Positions 7,314 through 14,859 of a stretch of DNA of 17,911 nucleotides are shown piece after piece. Both the position numbers and the translations under genes were made by a program. The number at the start of each line of letters is the position of its first letter. The stretch's first letter is position 1. The stretch spans positions 1 to 17,911 of the forward strand of contig CAMCUG010000010.1 of NCBI GenBank assembly GCA_945878835.1, read 5' to 3'. The DNA is from Chryseobacterium gleum. GTDB lineage: Bacteria > Bacteroidota > Bacteroidia > Flavobacteriales_D > Sanyastnellaceae. The notes under the pieces are model-generated. The model saw nothing but the letters and a program-made list of their open reading frames with translations. It was not told where the DNA came from and ran no database searches.

Positions 7314-9211
7314 TGTTTCGTTGCACCGTTACGTTTCAAGATCGTTGTTTTTCCACTTGCGCGCTTGACATGAATTTCATCTTGTCCGTTTACTTTCTTG
7401 TATTGAATGGAAGAAGGCAAATCGCTCTTCATACTCGCCACATTCCAACCGACTGTTGGCTTTCCGTTCGACGTGAAATTGTAAATGGTTCCGTTGGAAC
7501 AACCGAAGAAAATTCGATAATCTTTTGCGTTGGAATAATCGGCCACGCACAAATTCGTGCAGGGTTTGGAAGAAAGTACAACCGGATAACCCACGACATT
7601 CTTTCCTTTGATGTCTAACATTTCCAATCGAGAACTGGTCAATATCAGTAGTTGTTTCTTTCCGTTCTTGAAGGCGTCTATCTGCTCCACTCCGCGTATT
7701 TCGGCTGAAAGCGTAACCGACCACGTTGTTTTCCCTCCGGAAATCCATTCGATTTTCGAACCGGAATATTTTACTTGATCTGTTTTTCCTGTGAGGTGAT
7801 TCGTCACCGATTTCGTTTTTCCTGTTTCTACAACAGGCGATGGAGCGGGCGCAACTGCAGGTGAAGTTGTTGTTGTATCCGGAAGAATAACTTCGGGGAT
7901 TTCAACTCGAACACCTCCCTTTCCAACCAACGTCACTTGCGTCCGATCTCCAACTGGCGAATAATGCCAAACGCGCCATCCATTGCCCAGCTTGGGAGAG
8001 AGCGTGCTTGCGTATTTCAAATCACTTCCAGTTATGACTCCTCCAGTTGGCAAAATAGGGAAATTCTTTACTGAAATAGATCCTGCCAATGCAAGGAATT
8101 GCTGATGCGATAAAAGCAATTCTTTCGACTCGGAGAAAAGAAAAAAGTTCTTGTAGCGAGTGCCGTAATACTTCACTTCACTCGGATAAATTTTATCCAT
8201 TGCAAATAACTCCGCTGCATTTGCTTCTCTAATCGGATCAACTGCCAATGAATCTGAAAACAAGACGCTCACACTCACACTGTCTGATTTCAGACCTAAG
8301 GCGTAAATCATTCCACTCGCATCCGCAACGTCTGCCCCAAAATTCGCCATGGCCAATTCACCTGTAGCATTTTCACTCAGCCAATCCAAAAGCGAAATGT
8401 TCTTCTTAGCTTCTTGTTCCATTCGCAGACTCATGAATGAATTGCGGGCATCTTGTGGACGAAGCGAATCGAGATAAGCAAGCAGTGCCATAGGGCTTCC
8501 TGCATGAAGCGCTTTGAACCAATAGTTGGTATTGGTTCTTCCATTTGTGAAAACGTTTTGAAAAGAAAATTTCGATGAGTTCGTTGGAAGGTGCAACGGC
8601 GAACACTGAAACCCTGCAATCATCGAAGATTCACTTCCGTGAATATCGTCTAGCGCCGTCCAAGCCTGATCTACGCGAAAATAATAATGACAATTTGAAT
8701 CAAACGAGGTGGTACTCTTCACACACGAAAAAGAGGACACATCACTCAAGCGATTTCCTTCTTCCAACTGGCCAATATTTCCACTTCCATAAATGGCGTA
8801 AGGTTCTTGAAAAAGAAATTTCAAATCAGGAAATTTCGTACTCCATTTCGAGGCAAGAGCCTCACCTTCCTTTCCATATCCAACTGGAAGAATTACCAAA
8901 TCATCTGAACCATTGTCTACGATCCAAGCCGATTGATTTTCGAATTTAAGCCCTTGAACATCGGCTGCAACTTCTTGAATGAAACGTACTATTCCATCTG
9001 ACAAAGAAAGCTCTGCTGACCATTCCAAACCTTCACCCATTGAACTTGCATTCTTCACTTCAACTGCACCAGTTGAATTCGATGAGATGAACACCAAAGG
9101 GCTTGACCATTCCGCATGGCTTCGATTCAAAAAATAATAGACACCACCAATTCCCAATGCGAGAATAATCAATGCTAAAATAAAGCGAATGGTATGTTTG
9201 AATGGGTTCAT
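7310..9211 (-). CDS. Unrecognised 633-residue membrane-anchored protein with propeller-like C-terminus
   Basis: I do not recognise this family with confidence. Residues about 9-28 form one hydrophobic helix after a short basic N-terminus, predicting a single anchor with the rest outside the cytoplasm; there is no lipobox. Residues 30-430 are a mixed alpha/beta region rich in Ser and Phe, reminiscent of DUF3352-type Bacteroidota proteins, but this is weak. Residues about 437-465 are a low-complexity Pro/Thr/Ala linker (TTTTSPAVAPAPSP). Residues 480-633 contain blade-like repeats such as LDIKGKNVVGYPVVLSS and YNFTSNGKPTVGWNV, like single blades of PQQ or FG-GAP propellers. There are too few for a closed propeller. 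It is the first gene of a two-gene unit with the MDR reductase. Start ATG 9211 gives the anchor at the expected place. Confidence 0.75.
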   Translation of the reverse strand: MNPFKHTIRFILALIILALGIGGVYYFLNRSHAEWSSPLVFISSNSTGAVEVKNASSMGEGLEWSAELSLSDGIVRFIQEVAADVQGLKFENQSAWIVDNGSDDLVILPVGYGKEGEALASKWSTKFPDLKFLFQEPYAIYGSGNIGQLEEGNRLSDVSSFSCVKSTTSFDSNCHYYFRVDQAWTALDDIHGSESSMIAGFQCSPLHLPTNSSKFSFQNVFTNGRTNTNYWFKALHAGSPMALLAYLDSLRPQDARNSFMSLRMEQEAKKNISLLDWLSENATGELAMANFGADVADASGMIYALGLKSDSVSVSVLFSDSLAVDPIREANAAELFAMDKIYPSEVKYYGTRYKNFFLFSESKELLLSHQQFLALAGSISVKNFPILPTGGVITGSDLKYASTLSPKLGNGWRVWHYSPVGDRTQVTLVGKGGVRVEIPEVILPDTTTTSPAVAPAPSPVVETGKTKSVTNHLTGKTDQVKYSGSKIEWISGGKTTWSVTLSAEIRGVEQIDAFKNGKKQLLILTSSRLEMLDIKGKNVVGYPVVLSSKPCTNLCVADYSNAKDYRIFFGCSNGTIYNFTSNGKPTVGWNVASMKSDLPSSIQYKKVNGQDEIHVKRASGKTTILKRNGATKQ

Positions 9212-9220
9212 GCTTCCTTA

Positions 9221-9253
9221 CGAAAATAGATTTCGAATGGAAGTGATTTCCAA
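9221..9253 (-). promoter_or_regulatory. Candidate promoter of the 633-residue gene
   Basis: On the minus strand TATTTTCG (9228-9221) lies 9 bases before the ATG, and TTG (9253-9251) lies 22 bases upstream of it, so both Bacteroidota elements are present. The TTG box falls inside the U-rich tail of the terminator of the preceding acyl-CoA dehydrogenase gene. Confidence 0.55.
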
Positions 9254-9280
9254 CAAAAAGGGCTGTCTTACAACAGCCCT
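9254..9280 (-). terminator. Intrinsic terminator of the acyl-CoA dehydrogenase gene
   Basis: AGGGCTGT (9259-9266) pairs with ACAGCCCT (9273-9280) in an 8-bp stem with a 6-base loop. Read on the minus strand the stem is followed by TTTTTGTT. It starts about 24 bases after the stop codon of the dehydrogenase gene. Confidence 0.85.
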
Positions 9281-9303
9281 ATGTTAATGAAATTCAGATG
9301 CGT

Positions 9304-10446
9304 TTATTTTGAAAGTGCAATTCTTGAAATGACAATTTTCTGCACTTCACTTGTTCCTTCATAGATCTGTGTAATCTTCGCATCGCGCATCATACGCTCA
9401 ACGTGGTACTCTTTTACGAATCCGTAACCACCGTGAATTTGAACCGCTTCAACCGTGTGCTTCATGGCAACAGTAGACGCATACAACTTCGCCATAGCAC
9501 TTGCCTCGTCGTAGTTCATTCCTTGGTCCTTCATCCAAGCAGATTTGTACACTAACAAACGTGCAGCTTCAATCTCCGTAGCCATATCAGCCAATTTGAA
9601 AGCAATGGCTTGGTGTTGTGAAATCTCTTTTCCAAAAGCCTTACGCTCTTTCGAATAAGCCAAAGCCAATTCGTAAGCACCAGCAGCAATACCTAATGCT
9701 TGTGCAGCAATACCAATACGTCCACCGCTCAACGTCTTCATAGCGAATTTGAAACCAAATCCGTCTTCTCCAATGCGATTCGCCTTTGGAACTTTCACGT
9801 CGTTGAATAACAAGGTGTGCGTATCACTTGCGCGGATACCCATTTTATTTTCCTTCGCACCAACGATGAACCCTTCCATTCCACGTTCTACGATTAATAC
9901 GTTAATTCCTTTGTGACCCTTTTCTGGGTCGGTTTGCGCAATTACCAAATACGTAGAAGCCGTGCTTCCGTTGGTAATCCAATTTTTTGTTCCGTTCAAC
10001 AAATAATAATCGCCCATATCTACGGCGGTCGTTTTTTGTGAAGTTGCATCTGAACCCGCTTCTGGTTCTGAAAGACAGAACGCTCCTATTTTTTCTCCGC
10101 TAGCCAAAGGCTTCAAGAATTTTTCCTTCTGCTCTTCGCTTCCATAAGCTTGAATACCGTAACAAACTAGGGAGTTGTTTACGCTCATGCAAACCGAAGT
10201 CGATGCGTCTACTTTAGAAATCTCTTCCATGGCAATGGCATACGACAACGTGTCCATTCCGCTTCCGCCGTATTGCGGGTCAACCATCATTCCCATGAAT
10301 CCAAGCTCTGCCAATTGCTTCACCTCTTCCGTTGGAAATCGCTGATGCTCGTCGCGATCTATAACCCCTGGCTTTAATACGTTTTGCGCGAAATCTCTTG
10401 CAGCAGCCTGAACGGCTAATTGTTCTTCTGATAATTCGAAATGCAT
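9304..10446 (-). CDS. Acyl-CoA dehydrogenase, short/medium-chain type
   Basis: At 380 residues the protein has the normal family length. It covers the N-terminal helical domain (LSEEQLAVQAAARDFAQ), the beta-domain signature AFCLSEPEAGSDA (about residue 120) that contacts FAD and substrate, GTKNWITNG, and the C-terminal helical domain with QIHGGYGFVKEYHVER. Glu363 in IYEGTSEVQ is in the position of the catalytic base of short-chain and bacterial butyryl-CoA dehydrogenases. The enzyme oxidises acyl-CoA to trans-2-enoyl-CoA with FAD and passes electrons to ETF. Chain length or branching preference cannot be fixed from sequence. It appears to be a single-gene unit, with a strong terminator after it and another just upstream. 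Confidence 0.95.
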   Translation of the reverse strand: MHFELSEEQLAVQAAARDFAQNVLKPGVIDRDEHQRFPTEEVKQLAELGFMGMMVDPQYGGSGMDTLSYAIAMEEISKVDASTSVCMSVNNSLVCYGIQAYGSEEQKEKFLKPLASGEKIGAFCLSEPEAGSDATSQKTTAVDMGDYYLLNGTKNWITNGSTASTYLVIAQTDPEKGHKGINVLIVERGMEGFIVGAKENKMGIRASDTHTLLFNDVKVPKANRIGEDGFGFKFAMKTLSGGRIGIAAQALGIAAGAYELALAYSKERKAFGKEISQHQAIAFKLADMATEIEAARLLVYKSAWMKDQGMNYDEASAMAKLYASTVAMKHTVEAVQIHGGYGFVKEYHVERMMRDAKITQIYEGTSEVQKIVISRIALSK

Positions 10447-10479
10447 GTTTTTATGTTTAGATCATTGCTAAATTGGGTG

Positions 10480-10495
10480 CAAAGAAACGAAATTA
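10480..10495 (-). promoter_or_regulatory. Candidate promoter elements of the acyl-CoA dehydrogenase gene
   Basis: On the minus strand two adjacent -7-like boxes occur. TAATTTCG (10495-10488) fits TANNTTYG. TTTCTTTG (10487-10480) fits TANNTTTG at 7 of 8 positions and is followed by CACCC. The leader would be about 25-40 bases, longer than at most other genes here. No clear TTG -33 box. Confidence 0.4.
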
Positions 10496-10505
10496 GAGGT
10501 GAAAT

Positions 10506-10531
10506 AAAAAACCCTTCTTGTGAAGGGTTTT
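10506..10531 (-). terminator. Intrinsic terminator of the Cys-repeat lipoprotein gene
   Basis: AACCCTTC (10510-10517) pairs with GAAGGGTT (10522-10529) around the loop TTGT. Read on the minus strand the stem is followed by TTTTTTATTTC. It lies 24 bases after the lipoprotein stop at 10556. A short T-run on the other side means it could also work weakly on the plus strand, but no plus-strand gene ends there. Confidence 0.87.
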
Positions 10532-10555
10532 CAATATTTCTATTTAGTTATTTTC

Positions 10556-11524
10556 TTATTGCAAAGGAACCATTACCAATCCGTTGGTGATGTTAACCGT
10601 TGACGTGCCACCGGAATTCTTTAGCGTTCCTGAGAAGGTGTAACGAATTCCACCTGGCGCTGGAGTAGATCTGAACTTAACCACATTTATTACAGCGGTT
10701 GAGGTTCCGAATGCTGTGCTGTGTGCAACTGATGCATTCGTGAATGCCATAACGCTAGCAGGGTTTGTTGCAGTAGCCATATTAATTACTGAACCGCTTA
10801 CCCATCCTGCCACTGGCTGAGCCATAGTGAATGCAATTGTTCCACCTTGAAGGGTTGAACCTGTAACAGTAACTACTCCACCCGCATAGCTGAAGGTACA
10901 TGATGAAGCAACTCCCACGTGGTTAACACCGTTAGCCGTGAACGTAATAATTGTATCGCAAGCCATACAGTCAACACCGCCGCAATCAGTCCAAAACTCA
11001 CCTTGAGCGCCACCATCGATTAATCCGTTTGTACAGTTACCGTCTGTTGCGCAAGGAGGGCAGTTTGTTCCGCCGCAGTCAATACCAATTTCAGTTCCGT
11101 TCATTAATCCGTCTGTACAAGTAGGACAAGCTTCGCAATATGCTCCACCGCAGTCTACTTGTGTTTCCGTTCCATTCAGTAATCCATCGGCACACAAGGC
11201 AGCACATGGTCCGCAGTTCGAACCGCCGCAGTCAATACCTGCCTCATCACCGTCTTGAATACAATTTGAACAAGGGGCACATGGTCCGCATAATCCCCCA
11301 CAGTCTACACATGTTTCACCGTCTTCCGGCTGCCAAATTCCATCGATACAGTGGTCACACTGCTCGCAATTCGGACCTCCGCAATCGACCAATTGCTCCG
11401 AGTTATTCAAAATTCCGTCATAACAATTTGGTGGAATTTTGTTATCATCATTAAGACAGCCATTCAGCACAAACATTGTGAAAATGCTCATGAGCAAAAG
11501 AACAGAACGTAAAGATTTCTTCAT
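10556..11524 (-). CDS. Cys-rich repeat lipoprotein
   Basis: The 322-residue protein starts with a signal peptide ending in the lipobox LNGC, so Cys23 should be lipidated. The next residues, LNDDN, put two acidic residues close to the lipid anchor, resembling the lipoprotein export signal that sends Bacteroidota lipoproteins to the cell surface. Residues 34-189 hold six repeats with the core C-x13-CGG-x2-C-x2-C, each about 25 residues and usually carrying DG, NGTE and DCGG. The region has 26 Cys, an even number, suggesting disulfide-linked modules. Residues 190-322 form a Cys-poor beta-rich domain (TFTANGVNHVGV ... GGTIAFTM). Similar DCGG repeats occur in secreted and surface proteins of Flavobacteria and Myxococcota; their function is unknown to me. 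Single-gene unit with its own terminator. Confidence 0.85.
   Translation of the reverse strand: MKKSLRSVLLLMSIFTMFVLNGCLNDDNKIPPNCYDGILNNSEQLVDCGGPNCEQCDHCIDGIWQPEDGETCVDCGGLCGPCAPCSNCIQDGDEAGIDCGGSNCGPCAALCADGLLNGTETQVDCGGAYCEACPTCTDGLMNGTEIGIDCGGTNCPPCATDGNCTNGLIDGGAQGEFWTDCGGVDCMACDTIITFTANGVNHVGVASSCTFSYAGGVVTVTGSTLQGGTIAFTMAQPVAGWVSGSVINMATATNPASVMAFTNASVAHSTAFGTSTAVINVVKFRSTPAPGGIRYTFSGTLKNSGGTSTVNITNGLVMVPLQ
10958..11425 (-). repeat. Six in-frame tandem repeats encoding the DCGG Cys modules
   Basis: The repeats encode residues 34-189 of the lipoprotein. Modules begin at about Cys34, Cys59, Cys85, Cys111, Cys136 and Cys164. Modules 1, 4 and 5 share exactly C-x13-C-x4-C-x2-C. Modules 2 and 3 carry one extra Cys each, and module 6 is stretched by three residues before the CGG. 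At DNA level they are diverged, but the 17-base run CCGCCGCAGTCAATACC occurs identically at 11070-11086 and 11223-11239, 153 bases apart, which is two modules. Confidence 0.85.
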
Positions 11525-11545
11525 TTCTTTAAAAGGTTTGGGGTA

Positions 11546-11553
11546 CGAATATA
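11546..11553 (-). promoter_or_regulatory. Candidate -7 element of the Cys-repeat lipoprotein gene
   Basis: On the minus strand this reads TATATTCG, a TANNTTYG match 21 bases before the ATG at 11524, allowing a leader of about 15 bases. No clear TTG -33 box. Confidence 0.45.
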
Positions 11554-11599
11554 CGAAAAGACCGCATAAAATGAAAAAGGGTTGCGTGAGTTCTCAGAC

Positions 11600-11607
11600 T
11601 AACTTTG
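11600..11607 (+). promoter_or_regulatory. Candidate -7 element of recJ
   Basis: TAACTTTG is a perfect match to TANNTTTG, 6 bases before the recJ ATG at 11614. TTG at 11582-11584 is a possible -33 box, but the 15-base spacing is short. Transcription would begin at or next to the ATG, so the mRNA would be leaderless. The TTG inside this box (11605) is in frame with recJ but is better explained as promoter than as start codon. Confidence 0.6.
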
Positions 11608-11613
11608 CTCCAA

Positions 11614-13338
11614 ATGGATACCCTAAAAGAAAACATCTGGAAAAAACGCGGCAATTTCTCTTTGGAAGAAATTATAGAGCTTGCTCAACAAGCTGCGACC
11701 ACCGAGGCTTTCGCTGAAATTTTACTTCAACGAAATGTTCTCACTGCTGAACAAGCGAAGACTTTTCTTCGACCTGAAATAAATCAGTTGTTGGACCCAT
11801 TCGGATTGAAAGACATGGACAAGGCCATCTCTCGATTGATTTCAGCCAAAGAAAAAAATGAAAAAATATTGGTGTACGGCGATTACGACGTTGACGGAAC
11901 AACCGCTGTAGCTGTTTTTTACAGTTTTCTTAAACACGTTGGATTCGAATGCGACTTCTATATTCCAGATAGGTATAAGGAAGGATATGGATTTTCAACG
12001 GCAGGGGTCGAATTCGCGCACGAAAATAATTTTTCGCTCATTGTAACATTGGATTGCGGAATTAAGGACGGTCCGCGTATTGAACAGTGCAATGAATACG
12101 GAATAGACGTCATTGTTTGTGACCACCACACCCCTGAAATTCTTCCTCCGGCGTTCGCCGTGGTGAATCCAAAAAGGACAGATTGCACATACGAGAACAA
12201 AGGACTGTGCGGATGCGCGGTTGGATTCAAAGTCATTTGCGCCTGGTTCATTCATCACAACGAACCGCTTGATTTTGCTTATTCCTTTCTTGATTTAGTG
12301 GCAGTTGCCACCGGAGCAGATATTGTTCCCGTCACCCCCGAAAATCGCGTCCTGCTCCATTTCGGATTGAAGGAGATAAACACACACTTTCGTCCAGGTA
12401 TCGCAGAACTGCTCACCAACGCAAAGCACAGCGGAAAAGTTCTGAAGGTTGTCGATTTGGTTTTCTTGCTTGCACCACGCATCAATGCAGCCGGAAGAAT
12501 TTTCTCAGGTAAACGGGCCGTTGAAGTTCTTGTCGCTCAAAATTCGGAAGACGCAAAAGTTGTCGCTGCAGAAATCGAAAAGAACAACTATGAAAGAAAA
12601 GGACTCGATCGAAACATCACCCAAGAGGCCCTCGACATTATTGCGGTCGACCCTTTTTACGAAGACAGTTTCACTACGGTCGTTAAAAAAGAAGGGTGGC
12701 ACAAAGGTGTTGTCGGAATTGTTGCTTCGCGAATCATTGAAAATTATTATAAACCCGCCATAGTGCTTGTTGAGGAAGATAGCATTCTTTCAGGAAGCGT
12801 TCGATCAATCGAGGGTATTGATGTGTACGACATGCTCTCGGCATGCGAAGAACATTTGATTCAGTTCGGTGGACACAGCATGGCAGCAGGGCTGAAATTA
12901 AAGTCAGAAAACTTTATTGCCTTTCGCGAAGCGTTCGACAAAGTCGTTCGCAAATTCACGAATGATATTCGAATAGAGAGATGTCATTTTTACGATACTG
13001 AAATTCAATTCGACCAAATCACGTTTGCGCTTTATGAATCGCTGCAGCCATTAGAGCCTCACGGACCAGAGAATTTACGTCCAGTTTTCCTTTCAAAAAA
13101 CATTAAAAACGCAAGATTCACGAAACTCGTAGGCGCTCATGCCGATCATTTGCAATTGCATGTAAAGCAGGCGGGAAATATGGCTGAAATGAAGGGCATT
13201 GCCTTCAAGATGAAAGATTGGGTTTTTCCTATTTTGGAAGGAAAAGAAATTGACTTGCTTTTTCAACTCAATGAAAACGTTTGGAACGGACAAAGTTCCA
13301 TTCAATTGGAGGTAGTGGATATTCGATTGAGTGCCTAA
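11614..13338 (+). CDS. recJ: Single-stranded-DNA-specific 5'-3' exonuclease RecJ
   Basis: The protein has 574 residues from ATG 11614, the normal RecJ length. It has the DHH phosphoesterase motifs GDYDVDG (89-95), a conserved DCGI, and DHH (170-172), whose Asp and His residues bind the catalytic metal ions. The DHHA1 domain carries GGHSMAAG (419-426), and a C-terminal OB-like domain follows. RecJ degrades single-stranded DNA 5' to 3' in recombination, mismatch and base excision repair. thiL follows 17 bases downstream with its own promoter-like box, so the two may be partly cotranscribed. Confidence 0.96.
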   Translation: MDTLKENIWKKRGNFSLEEIIELAQQAATTEAFAEILLQRNVLTAEQAKTFLRPEINQLLDPFGLKDMDKAISRLISAKEKNEKILVYGDYDVDGTTAVAVFYSFLKHVGFECDFYIPDRYKEGYGFSTAGVEFAHENNFSLIVTLDCGIKDGPRIEQCNEYGIDVIVCDHHTPEILPPAFAVVNPKRTDCTYENKGLCGCAVGFKVICAWFIHHNEPLDFAYSFLDLVAVATGADIVPVTPENRVLLHFGLKEINTHFRPGIAELLTNAKHSGKVLKVVDLVFLLAPRINAAGRIFSGKRAVEVLVAQNSEDAKVVAAEIEKNNYERKGLDRNITQEALDIIAVDPFYEDSFTTVVKKEGWHKGVVGIVASRIIENYYKPAIVLVEEDSILSGSVRSIEGIDVYDMLSACEEHLIQFGGHSMAAGLKLKSENFIAFREAFDKVVRKFTNDIRIERCHFYDTEIQFDQITFALYESLQPLEPHGPENLRPVFLSKNIKNARFTKLVGAHADHLQLHVKQAGNMAEMKGIAFKMKDWVFPILEGKEIDLLFQLNENVWNGQSSIQLEVVDIRLSA

Positions 13339-13343
13339 CCTAC

Positions 13344-13351
13344 TATCTTTG
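13344..13351 (+). promoter_or_regulatory. Candidate -7 element of thiL
   Basis: TATCTTTG matches TANNTTTG exactly and lies 4 bases (CCGC) before the thiL ATG. It falls in the short gap after the recJ stop. TTG at 13327-13329 is only 14 bases upstream, a short spacing for a -33 box. It predicts a leaderless thiL mRNA. Confidence 0.55.
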
Positions 13352-13355
13352 CCGC

Positions 13356-14387
13356 ATGGAACAAGAACGTACTGAGCTTTCTGCTCTCGGAGAATTCACA
13401 CTGATTAAGCATTTGACACAATACTTCCTTCCGAAAAACGAAGGGACTATTCGCGATGCCGGAGACGATGCTGCAGTGATGCAGCCGATGGAAGGAAAAC
13501 AGTTGGTCATGACAACCGACATGTTGGTGGAAGGAGTTCATTTCGATTTAATGTACACTCCGCTAAAGCATCTTGGATATAAAAGCGTTGTGGTGAATCT
13601 TTCAGACATCTGCGCCATGAATGCGACGCCCACACAGTTCACGGTAGGTTTAGCAGTGAGCAATAAATATTCTGTGGAAGCCCTTGAAGAACTTTACTCT
13701 GGAATACTTGCTGCATGCGATGCGTACGGAGTGGATATGGTTGGAGGCGATACGACTACCATTCCAACAGGATGTGTCATTTCCATTACTGCAATTGGAT
13801 ACGCGAACAAAGAGGATATAGCTTTAAGAGGCACAGTGAAAGAAGGAGATTTACTAGTGGTATCGGGAGATTTAGGCGGAGCTTATATGGGGCTTCAAGT
13901 ATTGGAACGCGAAAAAGAAGTTTTCAAAAGTGCGCCTACTGCTCAACCGAGTTTAGAAAATTACGATTACATCTTAGCCCGTCAATTGAAGCCTGAAGCA
14001 CGATTAGACATTGTGCAATTATTAGCTAAGCTTGAAGTTAAGCCAACGGCCATGATTGATATTTCAGATGGACTCTCTTCTGAGATTCTTCACCTTGCTG
14101 AAGAGAGTGAGTGCACCTTCGCCATTTACGAAGACAAATTACCCATTGCTCCTGAAACGCGCGATGCTGCCAAAGAACACAACATTGATCCAACGACATG
14201 CGCGTTAAACGGCGGTGAAGATTACGAGTTGTTGTTTACGGTTTCACAAAACGACTTCGAAAAAATTAAAGGCAATCCAAATCTGAGTATTATTGGACAT
14301 GCCACTGAAAAAGGGGGTGAAAACCTGTTAATGACTATTGGCGGCGGTTCTGTTACACTTAGTGCTCAGGGTTGGAAGACGCTATAA
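13356..14387 (+). CDS. thiL: Thiamine-monophosphate kinase ThiL
   Basis: The 343-residue protein carries the full ThiL motif set: GDDAAV (36-41), TTDMLVEGVHFD (53-64), NLSDICAM, GGDTT (130-134), DISDGL (235-240) and GGEDYELLF (286-294). The Asp residues bind Mg2+ and ATP. It phosphorylates thiamine monophosphate to thiamine diphosphate, the last step of cofactor synthesis; that cofactor is used by the E1 partners of the E2 subunit at the left of the window. The ATG at 13356 is preferred over upstream in-frame codons inside recJ, because it gives the family N-terminus and sits right after the promoter box. No TPP riboswitch is possible in the 17-base gap. The last 29 bases overlap the NUDIX gene tail to tail. 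Confidence 0.95.
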   Translation: MEQERTELSALGEFTLIKHLTQYFLPKNEGTIRDAGDDAAVMQPMEGKQLVMTTDMLVEGVHFDLMYTPLKHLGYKSVVVNLSDICAMNATPTQFTVGLAVSNKYSVEALEELYSGILAACDAYGVDMVGGDTTTIPTGCVISITAIGYANKEDIALRGTVKEGDLLVVSGDLGGAYMGLQVLEREKEVFKSAPTAQPSLENYDYILARQLKPEARLDIVQLLAKLEVKPTAMIDISDGLSSEILHLAEESECTFAIYEDKLPIAPETRDAAKEHNIDPTTCALNGGEDYELLFTVSQNDFEKIKGNPNLSIIGHATEKGGENLLMTIGGGSVTLSAQGWKTL

Positions 14388-14859
14388 AGGCATCCCAAAC
14401 TAGCGAAATGGTAGCGTAAGATTCGGGCAATCGCGATGTGAGAAGATCTTGTGAACACCATTCTACCAACTCTATTTCCTCCTCCGTTTGAGGTATTAGG
14501 CTGGGTGAGCCCTCGCATTTCATTAGAAACCACGTGCTGCGCTTCAACACCCATTTACCTTTAAGCCCATAAGTATGAAAAGTATCAACTAAATGCTTTT
14601 CAATATGCATTCCAACAAGCCCCGTCTCTTCCTCCACTTCACGAAGCGCGCCCTCTTCATCGTTTTCACCATTTTCAATTTTACCCTTTGGCAAGTCCCA
14701 GTATCCTTTGCGCTTAATCATAAGATATTCACCATTCCCGTTTTCAACCAACCCGCCTGCCGCATTTATGCTTTTATAGGTCCCGAAATAGTTAACAAAC
14801 TCTTCTTGTGAAAAAGTTAATGTACGACCAAGGTGTGAGACGACGTATTTTCGCGACAT
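14359..14859 (-). CDS. NUDIX hydrolase
   Basis: The 166-residue protein has a perfect Nudix box at residues 59-81: Gly59, Glu65, then REVEEETGL, which supplies the metal-binding glutamates. The preceding YLMIKRKGYWDLPKGK fits the Nudix fold. Such enzymes cleave nucleoside diphosphates linked to another group; this one could act on dinucleoside polyphosphates or oxidised nucleotides, but the substrate is not readable. About 40 residues precede the core, with no recognised domain. The gene overlaps thiL by 29 bases at its 3' end, and its ATG (14859-14857) shares two bases with the pyrE ATG (14858-14860). From memory, a NUDIX gene beside pyrE is common in Bacteroidota. Confidence 0.92.
   Translation of the reverse strand: MSRKYVVSHLGRTLTFSQEEFVNYFGTYKSINAAGGLVENGNGEYLMIKRKGYWDLPKGKIENGENDEEGALREVEEETGLVGMHIEKHLVDTFHTYGLKGKWVLKRSTWFLMKCEGSPSLIPQTEEEIELVEWCSQDLLTSRLPESYATISLVWDAFIASSNPEH
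14846..14853 (+). promoter_or_regulatory. Candidate -7 element of pyrE, inside the NUDIX gene
   Basis: TATTTTCG ends 4 bases (CGAC) before the pyrE ATG, the same spacing as at thiL and the acyl-CoA ligase. It lies within codons 3-5 of the NUDIX gene. No TTG -33 box is visible upstream. It predicts a leaderless pyrE mRNA. Confidence 0.5.

Noticed and set aside
8575..8949. Plus-strand open frame of 124 codons opposite the 633-residue gene
   Set aside because: Its translation is low in hydrophobic core pattern, has no recognisable motif, and is fully antisense to a longer coherent protein. It looks like a chance frame.
10958..11425. CRISPR-like or satellite array suggested by recurrent CCGCAGTC words
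   Set aside because: The repeats are in frame, diverged at DNA level and conserved at Cys positions, so they are protein modules rather than an array with spacers.
13281..13355. Longer thiL frame beginning inside the 3' end of recJ
   Set aside because: The extra residues are out-of-frame recJ sequence with no ThiL similarity. ATG 13356 directly follows a perfect -7 box and gives the normal N-terminus.
13330..13360. TPP riboswitch upstream of thiL, or a pyrimidine leader upstream of pyrE
   Set aside because: There are only 17 bases between recJ and thiL and none upstream of pyrE, too short for any structured leader.
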